DNA from: Peptococcaceae bacterium UBA3937
GTDB lineage: Bacteria > Bacillota > Peptococcia > DRI-13 > DTU073
Reading direction: 5' to 3'
Length of the DNA: 14,987 nt
Assembly (NCBI GenBank): GCA_002385735.1
Contig: DGEB01000038.1
Span: 1,032-16,018, forward strand
Of the stretch, positions 8,543 to 14,987 are shown piece by piece; position 1 is the first letter of the stretch; each line of letters starts with the position of its first letter. The notes under the pieces are model-generated. The model searched no databases. It was not told the DNA's origin and saw only the letters and a list, made by a program, of their open reading frames with translations. A program made the translations under genes and the position numbers.

Positions 8543-9412
8543 ATGGATTTTATCGGGAAAAGAAAAATTTGGTATGCCCTGTCTTTAATTGTTCTTCTGG
8601 TGTGCGTGGGCTCGATTTTTGCACAGGGATTCAACTACGGGATTGATTTTCAGGGCGGATCATTGCTTCAACTGAAGTTTGAGAAAACCGACCTTACCGT
8701 GGAGCAACTGCGGGAAGGGCTGGAGGAATTCGGCTTGGAAAAAAGTCAAATTCAACTATCCGACGATAGTTTCATCATTAAGACGGCCGAACTGAGCCAG
8801 GAAGAACAAGGAAAAGTATTAAAGGGACTGGAAAGCAAATTAGGCAAACTGGAACTTCTGCGCAATGAAAAAGTTGGACCGGTGATCGGAAAAGAACTGC
8901 GGACCAAAGCACTGTTGGCATTATTGGTAGCGTGGATTCTACAAATTCTCTATATTTCTTTCCGCTTTGAGTTCCGCTTTGGCCTGGCGGCGGTACTCGC
9001 GCTATTGCATGATGTCATTGTTACTGCCGGCTTCTTCTCCATTATGCAATATGAAATAGATGTCACTTTTGTTGCGGCTATTTTGACCATCATCGGATAT
9101 TCGATTAACGATACCATCGTCATTTTCGACCGGATCCGGGAAAATCTGAAGTTCAAGCATAAAGAGGAACTGGCCGCATTGACGAACAAGAGTATCAGAC
9201 AGAGTATCGTACGTTCGTTAAGTACTTCGGTGGCTGTGCTTTTTGTCCTGGTGGCGCTGATTGTGTTAGGTGGCGAAACAACCAAATATTTCTCCATCGC
9301 CATGCTGGTTGGAGTATTGGCGGGGACCTATTCTTCCATCTTTATTGCCAGTTCGCTCTGGTATGATTTCCGGCCGGACAAAACAGGCAAAGCCCATTCC
9401 TTGAAAGTGTAA
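8543..9412 (+). CDS. secF: Protein translocase subunit SecF
   Basis: SecF is the partner of SecD in the Sec accessory motor. The 289-residue protein has a normal SecF length. An N-terminal membrane segment (about residues 9-28) leads into FNYGIDFQGGSLLQL, the SecF signature. A short extracellular domain follows, then five membrane segments from about residue 118 to 280. The conserved channel motif is SINDTIVIFDRIREN (D190, D196), and RSLSTSVAVLFVLVAL follows it. The purine-rich stretch GGGGGAAGAG directly after the secD stop serves as ribosome binding site. The gene ends 32 bases before a strong hairpin terminator, so the secD-secF transcript should stop there. Confidence 0.97.
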   Translation: MDFIGKRKIWYALSLIVLLVCVGSIFAQGFNYGIDFQGGSLLQLKFEKTDLTVEQLREGLEEFGLEKSQIQLSDDSFIIKTAELSQEEQGKVLKGLESKLGKLELLRNEKVGPVIGKELRTKALLALLVAWILQILYISFRFEFRFGLAAVLALLHDVIVTAGFFSIMQYEIDVTFVAAILTIIGYSINDTIVIFDRIRENLKFKHKEELAALTNKSIRQSIVRSLSTSVAVLFVLVALIVLGGETTKYFSIAMLVGVLAGTYSSIFIASSLWYDFRPDKTGKAHSLKV

Positions 9413-9444
9413 TTAGGTGTTTGGGCGGATTGTGGATAGTGATG

Positions 9445-9492
9445 AAAAAATCCTTTTATCAGTATCGGCTTACTTGATAAAGGGATTTTTTT
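9445..9492. terminator. Strong bidirectional-looking terminator between secF and recJ
   Basis: The arms 9445-9461 and 9475-9491 pair over 17 positions with a single G-T wobble and a 13-base loop (9462-9474). The outer part of the stem is A6 on the 5' side and T7 on the 3' side, so it can act as a rho-independent terminator on either strand; all neighbouring genes are on the plus strand. It ends only 28 bases before the recJ-fusion start codon. Confidence 0.85.
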
Positions 9493-9520
9493 AAAAGGAT
9501 TCTTTTGGGGAGAGGAAAAC

Positions 9521-12500
9521 ATGATGCAGCATCGAATCTGGCAGGTCAAAAAGAAGGAGCCGTCTCTTACGGCTATTTTGGCAGATGCTTTGGGGATCTC
9601 GGAAAAAATTGCGACGGTCCTGGTAAACAGGGGAATTACCACTTTAGAAGCGGCTAAGCGATTCTTTGCCGCTTCTCTTACGGATTTGGAGGATCCGTTG
9701 GCGCTGCCGGACATGGAGAAAGGGGCGGCGCGGATTCTTCGTGCGCTGCAAAACAAGGAGCGCATCTTAATCTACGGTGATTATGATGTGGACGGGATTA
9801 CCGGCACCGCTTTATTGACCGATTTTTTGCGCCGCCTGGGCGGCCAGGTCGAATACTACATCCCCGACCGCCAGGAAGAAGGATATGGCTTGAACGTGCA
9901 AGCGCTGGAACAGGCGAAGGAAGCGGGGATCAATTTAATTGTCAGTGTGGATTGCGGGATTTCTTCCGAAGCGGAAGTGCTTTTTGCCGCCGAAAAGGGC
10001 ATTGATCTGGTAATCTCCGACCATCACCAGCCCCCGGCCCGGTTGCCGGTGGCTGCGTATGCCATTATCAATCCCAAACTGGCCGCCGATTCCCAGGTGC
10101 CGTGGTATAACCTGGCCGGGGTCGGGGTTGCTTTTAAAGTGGCGCAGGCGGTGGGCGCCATGACCGGTCAAGAAAAGCTTTGTGAGGAGTATGTGGATTT
10201 AGTCGCTTTGGGGACCATTGCCGATATCGTGCCTTTGCAGGAGGAAAACCGGATTCTGGTCAAAGCAGGGCTCAAACGCGTTAATAAGGGCAGTTGCCGG
10301 CCGGGTTTGCTGGCACTGGTGAAATCCGCCGGATTAAAGAACGGGGCGATTTCGACCTTTGAAATCGGCTTTATGCTGGCACCTCGTTTAAATGCCTGTG
10401 GCCGTTTGGCGAAAGCGGATCTGGCCGTGGAGTTGTTGTTAAGCGACGATCCGGCCCGGAATGAGGAGATCTGCCGCTATTTGGAGGAGGAAAACCGCCT
10501 GCGGCAGGAGATGAGCGAGCAGATTTTCAACGAAGCGGTGGCGCTCCTGGAGGACGGAAAAAGAAGCAAGGTGATTATGCTGGCCTCTTCCCACTGGCAT
10601 CCGGGAGTCATTGGGATCGTGGCCTCCCGGCTGGTGGAAAAATATTACCGGCCCACCTTGTTGTTTAATATCGAAGAAGGGGTGGCGAAGGGCTCCGCCC
10701 GCAGCATCCCCGGCTTTAATCTCTATCAATCTTTGGAAGCAATGCAAAAATACCTGTTACGTTTTGGGGGGCATGAACTGGCCGCTGGGCTGACGCTGGA
10801 GGAAGACATGCTGCCTACCTTGCAGGTTGAGCTGGAACAATATGCGGAGGAGATCCTGGAGGAAAAAAGCTTTTATCCCGTATTGTCCTTAGATGCGGAA
10901 ATCAGCCTGGCCGAAATTAATGAGCGGTTTGTGCAGGATTTGACGTTGCTGGAGCCCTTTGGAGCGGGCAACCCCCAGCCCCTGTTCGTTTTGCGCAACG
11001 TCAGGCTGACGAACCTGAGAGCGGTGGGGCAAGATGGAAAACACCTAAAGCTCAAGGTGGTCGATGAAGAACAGTCCAGGCTGCTGGACGGCATTGGTTT
11101 TCGCCTGGGCGAATGGGTGGAGGAGGTGGCTTGCTGGAAAGGGTGTGATTTGGCTTTTGTACCCGAAAGGCATACTTTCCAGGGGGTAACCTTTTTACAG
11201 TTGCAGATTAAGGATTTAAAAGATGCTTTGGAGCCGGACGACCTTTTTGCCCCCGTGTCCTTTTTGGACCAGCTTTACCGGGACGGCGAAATCTGGCTCG
11301 AGGATAACCTTTACCGCGACATTTCGGATAAAGAAGAATTCTTCACCAAGGTCGTAGGGGTTACTTTTGGCGAGCGCCAGCAGGTCATCCAAAAAATACG
11401 GGCCGGCGAAAGAGTGGAGCTGAAAAGGGAAACCGATAATCCTTTCGACCGTCAGGCCATCGGGGTATATTATCAGGGGCAATCCATTGGCTATTTACAG
11501 GCGCGGTTAGCCAGAAATCTTGCCCCTGCTTTGGAAAAACAAACCTCCTATGAAGCTTATGTGACCCAGATTACCGGCCAGGGAGAAAGGTATCTGGGGG
11601 TAAATCTATGTGTGCGAAAAATTTCCTCCCCGCCCGACAGGGAAAAGCAGCTCAAGGTGCGGGAAGAATACCTGGGCAGTGCTCCTGCGGAAATCGAGGA
11701 AAAGATCCGCAGGGCCATTTTGGGGGACTGTGCCTATCACGAGAAACAAAAAGAAGCGCTCGAAAGTTTAAAAAAGAGGCAGAATACGCTGACGATTTTT
11801 GGCACCGGCCGGGGAAAATCCGCCGTTTTTCAGGCGATGGCGGCCGGCCAGGCTTTGACCGCCAACAAGATGACCATTCTTCTTTATCCTTTACGTGCAC
11901 TGGTGAATGATCAGTATCACCGTTTGCAAAAAATCATGGGTGCTTTAGGTCTTGAGGTGGCGGCGATTAACGGTTCCACCGGGATTCGTGAAAAAAAGGC
12001 CTTTTTTAAAGATTTTTACCAGGGGAAAATCGACATCATTCTTACCACGCCGGAGTTTCTTGCTTTTCATCTCGAGAAGTTCCGGAGCATGGCGGAACGC
12101 ATTGGCTTTTTGGTCGTGGATGAGGCTCATCATCTGGGACAGGGAAAGCGGCGGGGCTACCGGCTTTTAAGCCGGTGCTGGCAGGAACTGGGCCGGCCGC
12201 TGGTGCTGGCGGCAACGGCCACTGCCGATGAGGAGACCGCCCAAAAGATCTGCGGACTGTTGAATATCGAGCAGCTAGTGGTGGAAAAACACGTCCGGGA
12301 GAATTTACGGCTGGTGGACAAACGCCGGGAAAAGGACAAGCTGGCCTATTTGCTGCGGCTTTTAGATACTAGGGAGCGCATCGTAATTTACGTGAACAGC
12401 CGGAAACAAGCCTATGAGCTGGCCAGCGACCTGCGCTATTATTACCCGGCGGCCAGGGACGAAATCGGTTTTTATCATGGTGGCTTAAACAGCGTGCAAA

Positions 12501-13129
12501 GGAGCCGCTTAGAAAACATGTTCCGGGCAGGGGAGCTCAGGGTAATGGTCACCACCAGCGCTTTTGGGGAAGGAATCGATATCCCGGATATTCAAAACGT
12601 GGTGCTTTATCATCTGTGTTTTTCCTTCACGGAGTTCAATCAACTGGCCGGCCGGGCGGGCCGGAACCAGAAAGAGGCGAAAATTCACCTCCTTTTTAAC
12701 GAGGAGGACCGTAAGCTGAATGAGCTGATTCTGGAAGGGGCCGCCCCGACGAGAAAGGTCCTGGCCAAGTTTTACAGCTACTTAAGGGAGCAGGGCAAAA
12801 ACGGGGAGCCCTTGCGATTGACCAACCGGGAGTTACAGGAAGCGATGCAAAGGCTGGGGGAGAAAAACTTTCAGGAGCACACCGCTTCCGCCTGCCTGGG
12901 GATTTTGGAGGATTTGGGTTTGGTGCTGCGGGAAGTGGAAGGCCGGGAACGCTTTATTCATCTGGTGCCACCTCCGCCGGGCAAATTGGATTTAGCTGAT
13001 TCCGTGCGTTTTTTAGAGGGGCGTGATGAATGGGAAGATTTCCGGGAGTTTGCGGACTTTGCCTTGCGGGAACCGGCGGAGACGATATTAACGGCGGTGA
13101 ACCGGCCTATTTATCCCCTTCACGTTTGA
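9521..13129 (+). CDS. recJ: RecJ exonuclease fused to a HIRAN domain and a RecQ-like SF2 helicase
   Basis: This is a single 1202-residue frame; ordinary RecJ has about 570-790 residues. Residues 1-570 form a complete RecJ, a 5'-3' single-strand DNA exonuclease with Mn2+/Mg2+ site motifs DYDVDG (87-92), VDCGIS (143-148), DHH (167-169), SARSI (392-396) and GGHELAAG (416-423), then the OB domain with LEPFGAGNPQP (477-487). Residues 607-699 match a HIRAN domain (VVGVTFGERQ, RETDNPFDRQAIGV, IGYLQARLARNLAPALE). Residues 735 to about 1060 are an SF2 helicase: Q743, Walker A GTGRGKS (761-767), DEAH (867-870), ATATAD (898-903), TTSAFGEGIDIPD (1011-1023) and QLAGRAGR (1041-1048), most like RecQ. The tail (about 1090-1140) may be a winged helix. 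No RecQ zinc cysteine cluster or HRDC is seen. The purine-rich GGGGAGAGG at 9507-9515 precedes ATG 9521; ATG 9524 is an alternative. I infer a combined unwinding and resection enzyme in RecF-type repair. Motifs of both catalytic halves look intact. Confidence 0.93.
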   Translation: MMQHRIWQVKKKEPSLTAILADALGISEKIATVLVNRGITTLEAAKRFFAASLTDLEDPLALPDMEKGAARILRALQNKERILIYGDYDVDGITGTALLTDFLRRLGGQVEYYIPDRQEEGYGLNVQALEQAKEAGINLIVSVDCGISSEAEVLFAAEKGIDLVISDHHQPPARLPVAAYAIINPKLAADSQVPWYNLAGVGVAFKVAQAVGAMTGQEKLCEEYVDLVALGTIADIVPLQEENRILVKAGLKRVNKGSCRPGLLALVKSAGLKNGAISTFEIGFMLAPRLNACGRLAKADLAVELLLSDDPARNEEICRYLEEENRLRQEMSEQIFNEAVALLEDGKRSKVIMLASSHWHPGVIGIVASRLVEKYYRPTLLFNIEEGVAKGSARSIPGFNLYQSLEAMQKYLLRFGGHELAAGLTLEEDMLPTLQVELEQYAEEILEEKSFYPVLSLDAEISLAEINERFVQDLTLLEPFGAGNPQPLFVLRNVRLTNLRAVGQDGKHLKLKVVDEEQSRLLDGIGFRLGEWVEEVACWKGCDLAFVPERHTFQGVTFLQLQIKDLKDALEPDDLFAPVSFLDQLYRDGEIWLEDNLYRDISDKEEFFTKVVGVTFGERQQVIQKIRAGERVELKRETDNPFDRQAIGVYYQGQSIGYLQARLARNLAPALEKQTSYEAYVTQITGQGERYLGVNLCVRKISSPPDREKQLKVREEYLGSAPAEIEEKIRRAILGDCAYHEKQKEALESLKKRQNTLTIFGTGRGKSAVFQAMAAGQALTANKMTILLYPLRALVNDQYHRLQKIMGALGLEVAAINGSTGIREKKAFFKDFYQGKIDIILTTPEFLAFHLEKFRSMAERIGFLVVDEAHHLGQGKRRGYRLLSRCWQELGRPLVLAATATADEETAQKICGLLNIEQLVVEKHVRENLRLVDKRREKDKLAYLLRLLDTRERIVIYVNSRKQAYELASDLRYYYPAARDEIGFYHGGLNSVQRSRLENMFRAGELRVMVTTSAFGEGIDIPDIQNVVLYHLCFSFTEFNQLAGRAGRNQKEAKIHLLFNEEDRKLNELILEGAAPTRKVLAKFYSYLREQGKNGEPLRLTNRELQEAMQRLGEKNFQEHTASACLGILEDLGLVLREVEGRERFIHLVPPPPGKLDLADSVRFLEGRDEWEDFREFADFALREPAETILTAVNRPIYPLHV

Positions 13130-13154
13130 GGGATAGGAAAAAGTATTATATGAT
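13126..13154 (+). promoter_or_regulatory. Possible promoter for rel
   Basis: TTGAGG (13126-13131) and TATGAT (13149-13154) are 17 bases apart; they match the -35 consensus at 4 of 6 positions and the -10 at 5 of 6. The -35 box overlaps the recJ-fusion stop codon. It would leave a leader of about 70 bases before rel. Confidence 0.4.
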
Positions 13155-13234
13155 TGTAGTGGAAAGTAGCAGGGGAGAAGTGGCCTTAGTTGGCTTAAGA
13201 AATAGCGATGTTTGTAAAGACCGGTGGTGAGAGT

Positions 13235-14913
13235 ATGGCAGTAAAAAGCAAAACTTCATATCATGGCTTGTATGATAGTCTAATGGAAAGCATCAAAAAT
13301 TACATGAAAGCTCAGGAGATTGCTTTGGTGGAAAAGGCCTATCACTATGCCCAAAAGGCCCATGAAGGGCAAGTCCGCAACTCCGGGGAGCCATACATTA
13401 TCCATCCGTTGGCTGTGGCGCAGATCCTGGCTTCGCTGGAGTTGGACGCCCCAACTTTAGTTGCCGGTCTTTTGCATGATGTGGTTGAGGATACGCCCAT
13501 CACCCTGGAGGAGATCGAAAAGCATTTTGGGCCAGAGATTGCCCTGGTGGTGGACGGGGTTACGAAGCTGAACAAGATCGATTTTCGTTCCCAAGAGGAA
13601 CAACAGGTGGAAAACTTGCGCAAGATGTTTCTGGCGATGGCCAAGGATATCCGGGTCATCATGATCAAGCTGGCCGACCGCCTGCATAATATGCGGACTT
13701 TAAAACACCAGCCGGAACACAAGCAACGGGAAATCGCGCAGGAGACATTGGAAATTTTTGCTCCGCTGGCCAACCGCCTGGGTATTTTTTCGATTAAATG
13801 GGAATTGGAAGATACGGCCTTTCATTATCTCAACGCCGAGGAATACTATAACCTGGTGGAGAAAATCTCGATGAAGCGGCACGAACGGGAAGCCTATATC
13901 GAACGAGTGATTAAGATCCTTAAGGAAAAAGTGGTGGAAGCCAACATTCGTGCTGATATTGAGGGCAGGCCCAAGCACTTTTACAGCATCTATCAAAAAA
14001 TGAAGGAACAGGGCAAAGAACTAAACGAGATTTATGATTTAATTGCCGTGCGGGTGATTGTGGATACGGTCAAGGACTGTTATGAGGTTTTAGGGATTGT
14101 GCATACCCTTTGGAAGCCGATTCCCGGCCGCTTTAAAGACTATATCGCCATGCCCAAACCTAATATGTATCAATCCTTGCATACCACGGTCATGGGCTTT
14201 TTAGGGGAGCCTTTCGAGATCCAGATCCGAACGGTGGAAATGCATAAGACCGCCCAGTTCGGGATTGCGGCTCACTGGAAGTACAAAGAGGGCAATAAGG
14301 CCGGCAGCAAAGACATGGATGAACGCCTGGCCTGGCTCAGAAAGATTTTGGAATGGCAAACAGAGCTTCGTGATACCAAGGAATTCATGGAAGCTTTGAA
14401 AATAGATGTGTACTCCGATGTGGTTTTTGTCTTTACGCCCAAAGGGGACGTGATCGAGTTGCCGGCCGGGTCCCTTCCCATTGATTTCGCTTACCGGATT
14501 CACTCCGACATTGGCAACAGCTGTGTCGGGGCCAAGGTGAACGGCAAGATTGTCCCCTTGGATTATGTGCTGAAAAACGGGGATATCGTGGAGATTCTTA
14601 CCTCCAAACAATCCAACGGGCCCAGCCGGGATTGGCTTTTAATCGTGAAAACCCCGCAGGCGAAGAACCGCATCCGGACCTGGTTTAGAAAGGAAAAGCG
14701 GGAGGAAAATATTCGCCTGGGCCGCGAAAGCCTGGAAAAAGAATTAAAGCGCCAGGGCTTGGATCCGGCGGAACTGTTTAAAACCGAGCGTTTACTGGAA
14801 ACGGCGAAAAAGTTCAGCCTGAATCATTTTGACGATCTGTTTGCCGCGGTGGGCGAAGGGACCATTACGCCATACCAGATTATTACCCGCGTGCGTGATG
14901 AATACTATAAAGA
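13235..14913 (+). CDS. rel: Bifunctional (p)ppGpp synthetase/hydrolase Rel (RelA/SpoT family), 3' end missing
   Basis: Rel makes (p)ppGpp from ATP and GTP/GDP on starved ribosomes and hydrolyses it again, controlling the stringent response. About 560 of the usual 720-740 residues are present. The N-terminal hydrolase domain has NSGEPYIIHP (H57) and the HD pair H81-D82 in LLHDVVEDT, so hydrolysis should be active. The synthetase domain shows GRPKHFYSIYQKM (244-256), RFKDYIAMPKPNMYQSLHTT and EIQIRT. RFKD (299-302) is the RXKD motif of bifunctional enzymes, not the EXDD of RelA-type synthetases. The TGS domain runs from about residue 400 to 460 (VFTPKGD, LPIDFAYRIHSDIG). The C-terminal zinc-finger/helical and ACT parts are missing. 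The frame stays open to the window end, but genomic sequence stops near 14913, where adapter sequence begins. ATG 13235 is the only good start; its ribosome binding site (GGTGGTGAGAG) is weak. The apt gene often found between recJ and rel is absent. Confidence 0.96.
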
Positions 14914-14987
14914 CTGTCTCTTATACACATATGACGCCGCCGACGAAGAAGGTAGTGTAGATTTCGGTGGCTGCCGGATCATTAAAA
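14914..14987 (+). other. Nextera (Tn5) sequencing adapter read-through, not genomic
   Basis: CTGTCTCTTATACACAT (14914-14930) is identical to the first 17 bases of the 19-bp Tn5 mosaic end. The next 16 bases (14931-14946) match the rest of the Nextera read-through adapter (CTGACGCTGCCGACGA) with 2 mismatches. Then come 8 bases in the index slot (AGAAGGTA, 14947-14954), and 14955-14983 match the downstream adapter (GTGTAGATCTCGGTGG...) with 4 mismatches. AAAA closes the contig. In the rel frame it reads as CLLYTYDAADEEGS..., a known type of contaminant tail in metagenomic proteins. The mismatches fit low-quality read ends. Confidence 0.95.

Noticed and set aside
9521..13129. recJ-helicase as an assembly chimera of two genes
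   Set aside because: The frame is continuous over 1202 codons, codon usage and composition look uniform, and a HIRAN domain sits as an ordered linker; read mapping is still the decisive test.
13150..13230. A 26-codon ORF (MIVVESSRGEVALVGL...) ending just before rel
   Set aside because: No ribosome binding site precedes its ATG, which overlaps the putative -10 box of rel. The peptide resembles nothing I recognise, including an apt remnant; it is probably chance.
14914..14987. A Tn5/IS50 insertion end, given the 19-bp mosaic end sequence
   Set aside because: The bases after the mosaic end match the synthetic Illumina adapter with an index slot, not IS50 or Tn5, and the contig stops there.

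Overview
The window looks like a contig from an anaerobic, spore-forming Firmicute of the class Clostridia, probably from a metagenome. Three things suggest this: [FeFe]-hydrogenase maturases (hydE, hydG), a SpoIID/LytB-family protein, and the order queA-tgt-yajC-(HD)-secD-secF-recJ-rel, which is common in Clostridia. Nearly all genes lie on the + strand, have strong AGGAGG-type ribosome binding sites, and have a moderate, slightly GC-rich composition. I cannot name the genus. I found no tRNA, rRNA, CRISPR array or insertion sequence.

Layout. (1) 1-2178: the 3' part of hydE, then complete hydG, closed by a rho-independent terminator; these build the diiron part of the [FeFe]-hydrogenase H-cluster. 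(2) 2282-3736: a secreted or membrane-anchored SpoIID-like protein with the conserved catalytic Glu. (3) 3774-6036: queA and tgt, two steps of queuosine tRNA modification; tgt probably starts at a TTG codon. (4) 6225-9412: yajC, an HD-domain protein, secD and secF, the Sec accessory membrane complex. A consensus TTGACA-18-TATAAT promoter follows the HD gene and should drive secD-secF. (5) 9445-9492: a long hairpin with a T tract, a strong terminator between secF and recJ. (6) 9521-13129: a 1202-residue protein that joins a complete RecJ nuclease, a HIRAN domain and a RecQ-like SF2 helicase in one open reading frame. (7) 13235-14913: the start of a bifunctional (p)ppGpp synthetase/hydrolase, cut off by the contig end.

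The best candidate for unusual biology is the RecJ-HIRAN-helicase fusion. RecQ and RecJ are separate partners in the RecF recombination pathway. Here unwinding, 5'-3' degradation and a domain family that can bind DNA 3' ends are on one chain. The helicase half lacks the RecQ aromatic loop and shows no zinc-binding cysteine cluster.

Caution: the last 74 bases (14914-14987) are not genomic. They match the Nextera (Tn5) sequencing adapter, including the 19-bp mosaic end, an 8-base index slot and the downstream flow-cell adapter, with several base errors. The rel frame happens to stay open through it, so a predicted protein would carry a false C-terminal tail.
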